From positions 30,758,668-30,822,667 of the forward strand of contig NC_092569.1 in the NCBI RefSeq assembly GCF_037975245.1: 64,000 bases of DNA, read 5' to 3'. The position numbers were made by a program, and so were the translations under genes. The notes under the pieces are model-generated. The model saw only the letters and a program-made list of their open reading frames with translations, had not been told where the DNA came from and ran no database searches. The first letter of the stretch is position 1, and every line of letters starts with the position of its first letter. Source of the DNA: Apostichopus japonicus (taxonomy: Eukaryota; Echinodermata; Holothuroidea; Aspidochirotida; Stichopodidae). Positions 33,001-45,450 of the stretch are shown here, one piece after another.

Positions 33001-36000
33001 TCTGTTTCTGGGTGAGATTTAGCCGAGATGCAAGAGTCAGGGTCATCACAAGTCCTCTCACAGGTCTCATTGCTAAATATCTCATTAGCTGGACACCATT
33101 CAGGGATTATTCCTAGAGGACAGGAAATAATAAAATGTAAATGATATGAACCTGATAGAGAAACGAAGAATATGACGTGAGAAAGAATAGGTTTGTCATT
33201 CTGCCCTCTCAAGTCATTCTTATCTGAAGGTTTAAGGAAAAAACACACAATCAGAAACAGTTCGAATATATACAGAACAATTTAAATCAGGTAGTGGCTG
33301 TTCCTTATTCAACTTTATGTTAATATTTATTCAACATTACGAGATAATACTCCGTAATTCATTGCACAACTGGTCTGAAACCATATAGTCATAGCTTACT
33401 TCTGTTTCAGAGTTTCCTCGGAGTTACTATACTACTTTTTGACAACAATGATTACTAATTACAACGTTGGTTGTTTTAATCAAACTGGGAGACGGACCTG
33501 TTAAAGTGTGAACATTCTGTTGTACACATGTTAGATACGGTTCCTTGTTCAGAACCAAGGTTAGTGTTGAGTACAGTATTGTAGTAAGTGCGTAATCACA
33601 ATTCAGCTAATGGAGGCATTTTCGAAATCTAGTATAGATAATAATGCAATATTAATATTTCAACATATCATATATATCATATCATGTTGGAACCGCTTCT
33701 ATATGTATTTTAGCACCGTTGTACTCGCTGGTATACTCTATGTATACTCTTACTATATGTATTGTAGCAGTTTATTCAAGCTAAGAAAAATTTTGCCATG
33801 ACAATTTTACTTCCAAAAGATCAATTCGATCTCAGAATAAACCTTTCAGTTTATGTACGTTTACTTTCGACATTTAATAAACAAATACGAGTTATTTTGG
33901 CTTTATGTTTAATAAGAATGTAAAAGACACTTACCATCTGATATTTCGAATGTACCTAAACTAGATATATGATAATCCCCCCATTCATCTGAGATACGAA
34001 ACTCGTCGTATGTTACATAGTAAGTATCTCCAGCAACGTTCTCAAAATCCATTCGCAGTTGGTACCGCTTTTGATTTGTTAAGAAGGCAATTTTCTCATT
34101 TCCAATCCAAAACTCACTCCCTAGAAAGCCAAAGCCATTTCTGAAATCTTTCCAACTTCTATTGAAATTGACGGAATCTGATCTTCGGCGCTGTAATACC
34201 TACGACGAATACCAAAGAAGTTAAGCGTTAACTAGGACGTTATTAAATATTAATTATTCGTTCCCTACCGCAATGGGATATGTTGCTAACATTTCTAACA
34301 GAAATTAGAACTTATATATATATATATAACTTCAATTTGTAATGTAGGCTAAAAGGTTTACAGTTTTTAGATGAACTACACTGGACTTAATTTCAAAATG
34401 TATAAAAATAATTGATTCAAATTTTGCTCCGATAAAAAGATTCAAGTTGAAAAAAAGGATGTTTTTACATCACTATGTATTGCTGTAGGCAAAATTGAAG
34501 TAAATTTGTTTAAAACTGATTAAAGTTGAACAGGGGACATCAAGTTATCAACTATGGCATACCGTCCATCCACCAGTATCAAGATCATTATAACAGTAAG
34601 CCTCAAACGGTTCCGGATAGCCATCTGGTTTAATAAGGTACACTCCAGATGTATTGTGGGTAGAGGAACATGCATTCGATACTTCTCTGCAATCTCTCGG
34701 ATACTCAGGTTGTTGAAAAACAAAGTATGTAAAACCTGGATGAAAGGTAAAACAAAGTAAACATTTTATCGCGATTGAAACATTTCAGTTAACGAAAATA
34801 GCATTCTGAGCCAATTGTAATAAACATGGCTTTGTTACAATGAGAGTTAAGATAATAGATTAGCCTTTATGCCAATTATTACTCAACTACCGTATAGAGG
34901 AAGATATCGCGACTAATATTAAATTTAATAAGGTAATCGTGGTTGGATTCTCAGATGTAACTGTTTTGAAACAATTACGTTAACATAAAATTCAAAGGCC
35001 ATTTGAATCAAATGTTTTCGTAGTTATCAGTAGTTAAAGACTAATGAAAACAGTCAAATTCCATTTAACGTACATGAAAAAATATCGATGTAGCACGTTG
35101 GACATGAAAAGATCGAAAATATACGACTCAGAGGAAATCAATTTCATAATAGATGTTCGGAAATGGTGACATGATTGAAAAAAAAAAAACGTTTAGAGCG
35201 ACCACTAAAGAACCAACATTTCCAGCCATTCAAGTTGGTCAACTGAGGTGTTAACATTTATAATACATAAGTGATATAGCTTACTGAGGTTACTTCTTAT
35301 CATAAGGTAAATCATATAACATAACAACTACACCTACCTGAAGATCTTCTGTCGGCACCGACGATTCCCTGTGTAATAAAATACTTTTAATGAATACATT
35401 ACAAGACATACAGATTGATGCAGTCAACACTAAGCAGGATCAGATTAAATCTAAAGCTAATGTCTTATAAAAACAGTTCGAGGGAAAGAAAGAACAATTC
35501 GCAAACTGGTTCAAAACATGTGAGGTTAAAACAAGTTAAGTCGATATAAACTTTGATAAATTCTCCGGATCACCACTTGTATTGATGTTTTATCATTGTC
35601 TACATTCCATAGCTGATTTACAGGTCAATGATCACTTACAGGATACAACTTTCTTCCAGGAAACTTTAGATTAATGGCATTTTTCCGGTGTAACAGCTAT
35701 CCTGGTACATGATACGTAAGTTCACGTAAAGAACAAAGGCAATAGCTGACTGCTTCCTTAGACAGCTTTGTTGCTTAATGCAGACAGATGTTCTTTGTTC
35801 AATTTATATTTTGACGTAAGAAGATTACAGACAAATGTTGTAACGCATTTGTGTTTATCAGTCCTTAATAACACTTAGGGATCATTTAAATCGTCCTAGC
35901 TATTCTAAGATTACCGTGTCTTGATACTTACCGTGCACAACGAAACTCTGAGATTTGAAAGGGGTCATTTTACTTATAAGGTAAGTTCATGCGTTTATCA

Positions 36001-38815
36001 GAACGAAAACGAAAACATATTCTTTGATTGTCTAATTTCGTGTGTGTTTTTGTCGCTTCTGTTACTGTTACTTGTCATTTAGCCTTTGAAGAAGATCCTG
36101 CTAGGATCGAATCCTCAGGCCAGCTTACTTTTACACATTGTCTAATTTCTGTAGACACTTATTTACTTCCATCAGCCGGCTATACTAACACCTAAGTCTA
36201 GCCAAAATTAGCAAGTGCTTCGTGTTTGAAATATTTCCTAAACCAATCGGCAACAAAATGTGATACGCAAACTTGATTCTCAAAATACAATCTTTTCATC
36301 AGTCAATGATGTTTTCACAAACGGCATCCATGATACTCTTTCCAGCTTCTGCAATGTACACAATTTTTGGAATGATTTAGAAGAGCGGTTTCCACGTGTT
36401 AAAACATTTATTCTCAGCGGAGGACTGATAGGCTACTATTGTAGGTATAAACATATAATCACATACGTTAAGTTACTATCCTGAATATAAAATTGTATAA
36501 TACATCAGCCAGACTGGTGACATTTTCTTTAATGCGCGACAAAGACTGATGAGTTTTTAACGGTAACTGACTGGTCTGTTTAGATCGGTTAATATTTTTC
36601 AGAACTTGCGTCATGCTTGTTTGACCAGCTGTTCAGCATATTGGCCACTTGCTATTAATCGAAACTGGCTTTTTGTGGGGAAAAAAGTTAAATGTTAGTT
36701 TGCCGTTATCTTCAATGAGGCTAGCTTTTACCGATACTAATATGCCGCCGATATTGCAAATATCAATAAACACATAGAGAGTTATATTACAACTTTCTTC
36801 CGGGAAGACTTAGATTATTGAAATTGTCCCGTTTTACAGCTACTCTGGCACATGATATGTAAGCTAACATGAAAGAACAAAGGCAAACATGACCAAAATG
36901 AACTCTAAGTGAAAGGTTCCATTTACTTGTAAGGTAAGTTTTTAGCCATAGACTTTTATATCTTACTAATTAGAAGCATGAAGCGTAATTAATAAATGAC
37001 GGGATTGTAAGGATCAGTATTTAATTTTAAGCTATAAGGTGTGACGTAGTGAGAACACAACAACCAATAAGTTGAAGAGAGTTTTTGTCTTAATGGTTTT
37101 GTCAGTTTCTTTAAAAATCCACAGCATTAAAAGTAAACCTATAATACAATACACCAGTCCGTTATGAAATAGAGAATTTAAGATATCCTTGCTGAACGTT
37201 AATTCTAGAAAGCTACATGATATAGAGGGAAATTTATTTTCTATAACATGACAATGATGACAATTGCAAGAAATATAGAATTTCACCAGAAAAAATGTGA
37301 AAGGGGGAACTTTCCAGAGAAATTTAAAATGTGTTTTTTTTTCTTTCAGACAAGTCCTTCAATGATTATAAATCCATAGAACCATAAGTAGTAAGAATTT
37401 TACAGGTAGTCGGCTTTAAATTTGTTACAGTAAGAATGGTCGATAGCAACTTAAACAATTACATTTTTTATCTTGTTTGGTATATTCTGAATACTGACAT
37501 GTCTGAACAGACGAGTATATGGCAGTTCAAATTTCATGACATTACGATGTTATCTGTCAAGAAAAAACATATTGTATAGAATTTCCAACTCTCTGTATAA
37601 ACAAGACAACACGCTTTAGTTATTCCCTGAAATGTTAAGAATTCTCTGATTTATTCGTCTTTTTTGTCTGCACACTGGTCATCTTGTCAATATAGCCTTA
37701 AAACGTTCTACGGTTTACAGAAGAATATGATCCTTTGATACAAGGATATCAAACCACCTTTACCTTAAATCATGAAAATAAAATCAATAGAATCGAAATA
37801 ATTACACAATGTAATTTGCTGTTGCCAACAAGGTAAAATACACAACATGGTATCATTTCTACAAAGATAATAACGCGGTCAAAGGCGATTGTTTTGGGAT
37901 GTAGCCAAAGTTTTGTATCGTCGATAATGCTTTAAGGAAGCAATGACTTACACTGTATGAGACGTTACTGTTCTATTTGTATAAACCATTGTAGTTTATT
38001 GTCACCGTAAGTTGAGCGACACAAGTCGTATTTTTCTTGTATACATTACTCGTTCGAACGATAGCTACAAAATATCAAATGGAGGAATTTAATTAGATAT
38101 CTTTAAACATATCAGTAAACCGAAAGTTTTTCAAGCGAATTATAACCATCCATGGAGAAGAGTTATGACAATGCTTTCTAGTTTTTGCAACGTGTTAGAA
38201 AAGAGACATTTAAATACAGTGTAATAGATTTGATATTGTTAAATTTGTAAGCGTTTATCATGTATGGGTTTTCTTAAATATAGGGAGAGTTTCCTTTTCT
38301 ATACTGAATTATGTTATCTGTTACTTTAAAACGACAACGAAACGTTAAGGTTTGTACTACATCGACCAGCCACATGGTATCATGAAAGGAAGGTGCAAGT
38401 CGGTGGGAAGGAGGGAGGGATGGAGAACAGTGAATAGGAAGAGTGTGGGTGGGGATCGGTGACTACTCCCACCACATACATGCTATAGTTAGAGTACATT
38501 TTCAGTGGTCCCATTATAGGAAATCTGGCCATTCATGAGAATATCTTCGCGAAGGTTTTATATTTAATTCCGGTATTCAAATTGAGACTATTAAACGTTA
38601 CCTAGTTTGTCAAATACAAGGAACTTTACATGATCGTCACGACTTTATGGAGTATCTTATGTGAAAATCAATGTAAATTACGGTATTTGTGATTAGATAA
38701 TTTACAAATAAATTAGAGAAAAACTGTCTTTCTTTGAAGTATTTCCAGATTTTATGTATCACCTAATACTTTTTTTCACAATTGTATTTATATATATATA
38801 TATATACATTTATTT

Positions 38816-38888
<73 letters not shown>

Positions 38889-41800
38889 CACATAAAATAT
38901 TTAATTGCTTTACACAATGACCTAAGCTATAATAATCCAGATATAGACAAAATCATCACATTGGATTGTCATTAAAATGTTGGTGAATTAGATCATGTCA
39001 AAAGTAAGATTTCAATAAAAATTTAATATACGTTTTGTTGAAAATATTTTTATTTATACTCTGTTTTTTTTCTGCTTCTATAGATTTATCCGAATTTAAA
39101 GTAAAAAAAAAGACAAAAAAAACTAAAGACAAAACAATAAAACATGCATTTAGGTATTCCTAATCAACATACCATTGTAATGAAAATTGAAAAGCATAAT
39201 TATTTAAAGGCAAGCAACCAGAATGAGCATCAGGTTATTTTTAAAGTGTTAGAAATGTTCTCTGCATCTGCACTAAGTTATTCCGCTAGTTATATGACCT
39301 TTATTTTTATTTATTTATTAATGATAGGATAAAATAGAGGATTTGCCTTTTGCTTTTCTTCCAGAATATAGCTTATATTAAAAACTGCAATGTAACAAAC
39401 TGATTTAATGCACGAGAGCATACAATTCTTCATTAAAATTGATTTATTTGATGAGGCATTTAAGTATTTTGGAAAAATTCTTTGTGTGACTAGTTGTCTG
39501 GACTCAACGACTAAAGAAACATCTTACTACGATTTTATTTTGAGCATTATTTTATGAAAATATCTATTATTTTCCCTCAGACTTCACATCGGTCACAATT
39601 ACAAAACTAATGATTATTTTACATTATTCGAATGACTCGAAGAGGTAATTCAGAAGTTACCAAAATGGCAATTTATAAGATCTTATAAGACAACTTATAC
39701 GTATAAGTAACGTTTATGGCATTGGAAAGCGACTTTCAATCTTTTAAATCTTCTAGTTTATACAATTCAAAGATCATGTTCGTAAAAAACAGTATGATTT
39801 TTAAACAGTTAAACAAGTCTCACACATTCGACAAACAATACTTTTTAGGTGTTTCATTCTAACTCACGAGAATTAAAACAGAAATTTCAAAAAGTGCAAT
39901 GGTCATGAAAGTGAGTTAAACATAAATTTATTTTGTTGTCTCTTGCATTAATTACTTGATAGTAATATGAACATATTTTGGGATGTGCACATTTTTTGTA
40001 CTTTTTATTTTTAGGTAACGATATATCAAAATATCTCAACTAACTCCATTCACTACTAAAATCTCATTTTCTTTCTTTCAAGTTTCCCCTTATCTTGGTA
40101 TCGTTATTGGACATTAAGTCTGAGTATAGAGGAGTTACCTCTAGTTAAGTGTTACTATACTTCTCGTTTTGACATTTTCATAGAGGAAATAACTGTGATC
40201 TCTACTTATGATATCAATCGTATTGAACTGTCACTTGGAAAGGCATGCGATAGGAGACATTCTTTACAACTTTATCATTTTAAATAAAATAAATGAAAAT
40301 GTCTTACATTTTCTCTGCTCTTATATCCATGATCTATAAAAATTGCGGTTAAAACAATTGTTGTTATCAAATTAACTAAGCCGAGTGTCGTTATTATAAT
40401 TACTTGTTAGTTGTAATTATAAATTAATGTTGTTAAACCTTGTTTCCTTGAAAATGTACATTTCCAAATTAGTGATCTTTATGTTTACGTTTTTTTTTCA
40501 AAATGCATTTCAAAATATCTTAATGCCTTGTTGCAGACTGTTTTTCCAGCATTGCTACATAAATAACGATATATTTTAAAGTGACATCGATGAGCATGTG
40601 AAGGAAGTAAACATTTAAGTGCTCCCTGTGAAAATTTAAAGCTGCAAATTTCGCATCTGGATGATAGTTTGCAGAAATATTTTCAAGTTTAAAACTGAGC
40701 ATTGTTTCCAATTTGATGAAATTGAATCGGACCTACCACCCTTTGAAGTATATATCTTATTTAAAGGATATACCTTATCATTATAGTTTTGTTTACAGTA
40801 GTTACCCAACTGTTGACTATTTGTATTTGAAGTAAACTGAAGCATCTTTCTGATTGGATTATGACATAGAAATATTTTGTTGTTAGATTAGTCAACGCAG
40901 ATGTTGCTTTGATGGATTCATAATGATAACTTCGACGAATACAAGCACTAACGAGCCTGTTTGGAAATCATATCAAAATAACAGAGCTGACAAAGAAATT
41001 TGCCTTTAAACAAATGGGAATCAAGTTATTCGTTGTATTATAAACAAAAAACATTAGAAACACATAACCATACAAAAAGTAGCGACTGTCGCTCTGTATC
41101 GATAGGGAATCCCATGTCTGGATATTTAACAAGAGGATACATTTTCACTTATGAATCTAGAAATAACTGGATTTTATAGTTTAGCTTGTAGTTATCGCTG
41201 AAATGATTGAATTTCAAAGTGTTAGTTATTGTGCTTGTAGCCAAAATTATGGAACATGAATTTATAAACTTGATTAATCTACTTGTTGATTAAGTTTAAT
41301 AATTTTCAATAATTGATGAAATGAAGGAGTTTTGTAACGTGTTGATATGTACCTCAGAAAGGTGGGCTTGGCTATTAGAGGGTAACCTTGTGCACTGATG
41401 TGCTGTAAAGGATATGTGGAGAGCGATATACTCATAGTTTGAAAAGAGATTACTTTTTCCTGGCCATATCACGCAACTTGATTGACTTTTATTAGCTGGT
41501 GTGTAACAAAATTCGTTTAAGATTTATATATGAATGAGCTTTCTTTCTTAGTATTTTACATGTGAGCAAATATGAGAGAATACTTTATTTAGGCATAGAA
41601 AAACCAATTGATCTAATTTAGTTTTTTTTTCAGTATGTGTGGTTCAATTAAAGACGTGTTGTTATATGTCGAAACACTGTTGTTCTTTCGCAAGGTTAAA
41701 AATTCTAAGTATTTTAAATTGAAGGCCTTTAAAACTGAACTTCATCAGGTACTTTTATCGATGTTTTCCTATTTAATGGAAAAAGTTTTTACTTCAGTTT

Positions 41801-41985
41801 GTCACATCATTTAATATAAACAGAGTTAGCTCAGCAACACAACTTATATTATTTTCGAAACAGTCAGTAGATATTCAGTGGTAAAATATTAAAAAAAATT
41901 AAATAATAGGAAGACTTACCCTTTCTGTTCCAAACGAGTTGCAAATCGTCAAAACAGTCAAACAAACTTTGAAAAGCGTTTCCAT
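29548..41985 (-). CDS. Gene 2: secreted fibrinogen-related protein (partial FBG - TIL - EGF - EGF - FBG), nine exons
   Basis: Exons in transcript order: 41985-41920, 35368-35338, 34735-34563, 34199-33935, 33112-32901, 32526-32317, 32071-31772, 31518-31257, 30014-29548. All have GT-AG boundaries and consistent phases: 1986 nt, 661 residues, no internal stop. Layout: signal peptide 1-22, linker GIVGADRRSSG, partial FBG about 33-178, TIL 179-249, EGF-like 250-319 and about 320-375, complete FBG about 376-661 with Tyr/Cys-rich insertion. The partial FBG half differs clearly from genes 1 and 3, while the EGF-FBG half is very close to gene 1. It is the best-preserved member in the window. An extracellular recognition or defence role is inferred from FREP/ficolin relatives; the sequence does not show the ligand. 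Confidence 0.82.
31257..31518 (-). CDS. Gene 2 exon 8: middle of the second FBG domain
   Basis: 262 nt. Encodes ILQRRTNSSVSFYRNWNEYK and HWIGNDKIYKLTNQKTYQLL. It differs from gene 1 exon 8 at few positions. TAG acceptor, GTATGT donor. Confidence 0.85.
31772..32071 (-). CDS. Gene 2 exon 7: second EGF-like module plus start of the second FBG domain
   Basis: 300 nt, phase 0 both ends. EGF-like CSADATCEERNDIRRCYC and AGDGVTC, then GPRDCYDLYTAGRRNDGKYT and EVFCEMSSGGWT. The acceptor follows CCAG at 32074-32072. Confidence 0.86.
32317..32526 (-). CDS. Gene 2 exon 6: first EGF-like module
   Basis: 210 nt, 70 codons, phase 0. Begins EGESYVNSSCTRRSTC and contains QCSEHATCDERSGVRECYC and CTHNCFVAAKGSVIG. 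This intact copy reveals the 5-nt deletion in gene 1. Confidence 0.82.
32640..32720 (-). pseudogene. Relic of a duplicated EGF exon
   Basis: About 75 bp match the 5' half of the EGF exon (TACACTGGTAACTCGC...GTTGTTCCTACAAGTTGATCT on the plus strand) and are in places closer to gene 1 (9020-9085) than to the adjacent gene 2 exon. The EGF C-terminal half and donor are missing, and flanking intron words (TATGAACTTTAAGAAA) are duplicated too. Not coding as it stands. Confidence 0.65.
32901..33112 (-). CDS. Gene 2 exon 5: TIL cysteine-rich module
   Basis: 212 nt, phase 1 in, phase 0 out. Pattern WCPANEIFSNETCERTCDDP, then SC, EQCVCVGDYL, ERCIPLNQCNCF, the standard TIL spacing. TAG acceptor, GTCAGT donor (32900-32895). 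Confidence 0.82.
33935..34199 (-). CDS. Gene 2 exon 4: middle of the first (partial) FBG domain
   Basis: 265 nt. Encodes VLQRRRSDSVNFNRSWKDFR, NGFGFLGSEFWIGNEKIAFL and DEFRISDEWGDYHISSLG. FBG core strands are intact. Followed by GTAAGT (33934-33929) and the TIL exon. Confidence 0.85.
34563..34735 (-). CDS. Gene 2 exon 3: N-terminal part of the first FBG domain
   Basis: 173 nt. Encodes FTYFVFQQPEYPRDCREV, SGVYLIKPDGYPEPF and DTGGWT. Same length as in genes 1 and 3 but about 60% identical to them by eye. The donor is GTATGC. Confidence 0.85.
35338..35368 (-). CDS. Gene 2 exon 2: 31-nt microexon
   Basis: CAG acceptor and GTAGGT donor. Encodes GIVGADRRSS plus one base. The sequence differs from genes 1 and 3 but the length and phase are conserved. 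Confidence 0.7.
35636..36950. repeat. Dispersed direct repeat in gene 2 intron 1
   Basis: 'ACAACTTTCTTCC(A/G)GGAA(A/G)' at about 35645 and 36790 begins two matching stretches that share 'CAGCTA(T/C)(C)CTGG(T/C)ACATGATA(C/T)GTAAG' and later 'TTACTTnTAAGGTAAGTT'. The copies are about 1.15 kb apart. Confidence 0.55.
36040..36136 (+). mobile_element. Short repeat with hammerhead-like core, copy 2, 13-bp target duplication
   Basis: 97 bp inserted between two exact copies of ATTGTCTAATTTC (36027-36039 and 36137-36149). Contains TTGAAGA, a perfect hairpin GATCC-TGCTA-GGATC and a CAGGCC segment matching copy 1 (14929-15023). The core GAAACGTC of copy 1 is changed to GAATCCTC here, so a ribozyme would be inactive. 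Ends are GTGTG and ACAC. Confidence 0.65.
38788..38882. repeat. (TA)n microsatellite
   Basis: Nearly pure TA dinucleotides, broken by ACATTTAT near 38806 and by AAA near 38828. Lies in gene 2 intron 1. Confidence 0.95.
41920..41985 (-). CDS. Gene 2 exon 1: signal peptide
   Basis: 66 nt, 22 codons beginning METLFKVCLTVLTIC and ending GTER, donor GTAAGT (41919-41914), phase 0. The sequence is unlike the signal exons of genes 0 and 1, but position, phase and hydrophobic profile agree. A conserved upstream ATG at 42117 (a 14-codon uORF ending at 42073) matches those of genes 0 and 1. Confidence 0.65.
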
Positions 41986-42117
41986 AATTTCGGGTCTGTA
42001 GAAATGTCACGCGAAAATGTAATCGATGAAGTGCAAGATGACAAATGGCACAGAGTCTCTCTTTAGAGGTGATCAACTCCCTACTGAAATGACCGCAGTA
42101 GTGGTATGGATGTCCAT

Positions 42118-43110
42118 TAAATCCATCATTTTATTTGAAATATGGTTTGGATTATAGGTACAGCTCATACGAGGAAATGCTGTACATTGGCCTCTGTGTT
42201 AATTAGGCTAGTGGTCATGCGCAATCTAACTTAATATTATTTGTAGCTATTTGCATCTTGAACTTTCACTCTATATATACAGTTAGCTTCAGTTGCATAA
42301 TGTTGAATTGTCCTTGTTCCGATAAATATAGCATAAAACCTATTGTATACTAATTGACTATCGTGTCTCTAGTTCCAAGGACAGCAGTGATATTGCAATT
42401 TAATAACTCTTAATGTATTTGGTTTTTAAAACGAGTATCGTGCTACGTTTTAATTTTATTACGTTCAGTGTGGTTTATGATCAAAGGTTTTGTAATTGTG
42501 CGTAGTTGTGATGTCAATTCTACCAAACCGATAAAAAGAGTATGAATGCTGATTTACTTGTTCTGGCTGAAATCATCCATATGTTTAAGAACCCTTTATG
42601 AGTGATTATGTTAGCTAAGTTACTTTGCTTTTGGTTGGAGGGCAAAATTAAAGCAGTATCGAAAGGACAGGAAGTGATACTACTAACCAACACTTTATAA
42701 CTTGCATGAACTAGTACAATACATATTATATACGGTGAAATGTACGGTATGATCTATTCTACACTATCAATATGTATGTACAAATATCTAATTAACACAG
42801 TTTGGAACAGTCGAAGTTTGTCAGTGGTATGCTATATGAACAATACTTCCTTGTTTTATGATGTCTACGTCACACCCTGTTTGCGGAATCGAGTATCCTC
42901 ACATCTGATTGAATAAACATGTCAGCTGTTTTATTGGGCTTTCACTGAATTTTTATTATCTGTAAAAATTACATCCATACTGACTTTAAACAATAAAAAA
43001 AATCTTTGTCATTTATATTAGATATTGAATCCAAAGAGCTTGTTTTGACATTTAAAAATGTACACTGATATCAGATTACAAACCTCTCTTTTCATTAAAA
43101 TATTATTTTA
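42118..43110. other. 5' flank of gene 2; no gene seen
   Basis: AT-rich, with no confident promoter element. TGATGTCTACGTCAC near 42860 is weakly like the TGATGTCATCAC block of genes 0 and 1. Confidence 0.35.
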
Positions 43111-43119
43111 ATTTGTAGC

Positions 43120-43232
43120 AAGAAAGGCTCCAGGGGCTTTAAAACAAGTCAAGAATGCAGAGGAGAGACGAGTGGTCGAGGAGAAGGCTAGGCGTGAGAC
43201 CTTATTCGTTCCCACGGCAGCAAACCAAACGT
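43120..43232 (+). CDS. Candidate exon of an unknown protein
   Basis: After an AATTTGTAG acceptor-like site the frame reads ARKAPGALKQVKNAEERRVV, then EEKARRETLFVPTAANQT and a TAA. It is lysine/glutamate-rich, helix-like and more GC-rich than its surroundings. No start codon or matching upstream exon was found. It may be a real last exon, or a piece of a mobile-element or retroposed gene. I do not recognise the family. Confidence 0.3.
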
Positions 43233-43562
43233 AAACATTTTCTAAAAAAAAACATTCTAGTTCAGCTGAATTATTTCAGATGAGCTATAGCGATGCGCAT
43301 GCTGCGAAAATACACTGCTTAACGATATTTGTTTTAAGGCCACTGCATATCTGGCTATATTACAAAATATGAAAGTTTATATTGTCCATTAGTTAAGTTC
43401 GTCAAATGTATTAAAGTCCAGACATTGAACAATAAACAAGAATCATCATACTGGAAAACTTGTAAAACAGTACTATGTTTGTCTTTCTGATATATTATGT
43501 AAAAAGAACATGTAAAAGAATTAAAACAGGAAACAAAATCTGCTGATAATGATTCATATGAT

Positions 43563-44342
43563 CAGGGGCGTAGCCTACATTTTTTTTGGCCAAGTTTTCC
43601 TTTTTTTAAAAACACCCATAATTCAAATCGATAAGCTTGCTGGACGAGTTTAAGAGTCTATAGACAGGAAAAACTATTGAAATGAACGTAGCAAGAATAT
43701 GGCTAAATTAGGTGACCTATTCTCCTGTCATCTATGCTGTCATTTCTATCGCGTGCCGTTTCATTTAGCACTCTACCCGCCGAAAAAGACTAGGATCCGA
43801 TCTTGTCAGTTGTTTAACATGTTTTTGTTTTTAACCCGTTTACGCAGATAATATTTCAGTGGAGAAAACACTTGAGAAATTTGCACCAGTTGGCAATCGT
43901 CGGATAGCTCTCGCCTTCTCTTATTAGGCTAACTTAAACATTTACTAGCTACAGCTGTATCATACATTTCTGGACTATCTTTGTATCTACAAGTATCAGA
44001 AGTTGAAAAGTAAGACTACTCTGTACATGTACCTTGCTAATTTTAATGCATTATGTAGTACTGAATTACGTACTATTTTAACTCGTTAGTTTTTTTTGCG
44101 GGGTTTAAAAGTGATATTGAATGAGGTGTCTCAAGTTAGCAAGAGGCCAGGGAACCAGAATGAACATTCGGGAAGGGCCGTTTCCGGCCATCTGGGGGGT
44201 TTGTAACACCAAAATTTTCTTGTACGCTCCGCGCCAACTGATGGTAGCGCTCCGCTCAGATAGTCGTGCCTACAACTTTGAAATTCCATATCAATCGCAA
44301 AATGTGTCCCCCCTTTCAAATTCCTGGCTACGTCGATGCGAA
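43563..44342. mobile_element. Possible hAT-like or MITE fragments
   Basis: The left end CAGGGGCGTAGCC and the right end (reverse complement GACGTAGCCAGGAATTT) resemble terminal repeats of the other CAGGG..CGTAGC elements in the window. No matching 8-bp duplication was found, so these may be ends of two different fragments. Confidence 0.3.
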
Positions 44343-44819
44343 GTGCATATACTGTTGGTTCTTTGTTTTTGCAATGGGGCAAAGTTAATCCCTAGTAATT
44401 AGTATAACGACATATTGCATACAATATGTTGGTGACAGTGTTTCCAAGCAAAACAGGAGATGGGAGGAAGGAAATGAAACCCGATGTGTCTGCTTTGTCT
44501 TACTTTTTTGCACAAACAAATGGATAAACGGCTCAAAAATATTGTCATTCAAAACAAATTTCTCAGCGTTGCTGATCTGGTTGGTTACTTGCTGGTAGCA
44601 AAGGATACTCAGACATGTTTTTGCGGGTGTGCGGGTGTCGGGGTGTCGGTGTGCGTGCTTCTCTGACAGTTGCGTGGGTCGGTGATATCTCAAAAACTGA
44701 GTGATGGATATTTGTCATACTTTCTATGTAGATGTACTATAGAAAGAAGTTGTGCTTCATATTTGTTGGCACTGACCTTTTGAATATTAATGAGGTAATG
44801 GGGTCAACCGTAAAAATCT

Positions 44820-45450
44820 TTACATTGCAATAACTCCGCAACCGTAAGTCGGACTGTAAACAAACTTGGGATATTGTTGATGGTTAATTCAGATGGAACA
44901 TGAAGGCCCACATTTTTAAATTTCCACCTTTAATGCCTTTTGGTACACATTCTTTGGGTCTGATTTTTGGGCCCCAATATTTTTGGGACCATTAAGGCCC
45001 ACATTTTCTTTACATTGCAATAACTCAGCAACCGTGAGTCCAATTGTAGCCAGACTGAGTTTACAGTTGTTGGTTAATGTAGCTGGTACATTTTGGCCCG
45101 GCAAAATCTCCGGGCCCGTTTTAGGCCGGATGGGCCCAAATTTTATTTTAACGTCAAATGCATTTTGGGTCACATTCTTTGGGCCCGATTACTTGTGGGA
45201 CCATTTTGGCCCACATTTTGGAGGGTTCAGTTTTTTTGTGGGGGAAACTATATTTTGAGCCACTTTGAGCCAAATATTTTTGGGACCATTTAGGCGTAAC
45301 ATTTTATCAGGGCCCAATTTTTTGGGGAGGTGCCAAATTTTAAACTTGCAATAACTCCACAATCTTAAATCAGGTTGCATCTAAACTTGGAATACAGTTT
45401 TTCGTTGATAGCTGGTACATGTGGGCATAAATATTTTGCCATTGAATGAT
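44820..45450. repeat. Diverged repeat cluster, G/C-triplet rich
   Basis: Three copies of 'TTGCAATAACTCnnCAA(C)C(G)T' occur at about 44825, 45015 and 45345, each followed by 'CTTGGnATA..GTTG.TGGTTAAT/GATAGCTGG' words. Between them GGGCCC/TTTTGGGACCATTnnGGCCCACATTTT motifs recur. The ORFs over it are repeat artefacts. Confidence 0.55.

Larger units (their letters stand above)
35369..41919 (-). other. Gene 2 intron 1
   Basis: 6.5 kb of AT-rich DNA. It holds a duplicated segment (about 35636-35990 and 36785-36950), a hammerhead-like insertion (36040-36136) and a (TA)n tract. No exon could be supported. Confidence 0.55.
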
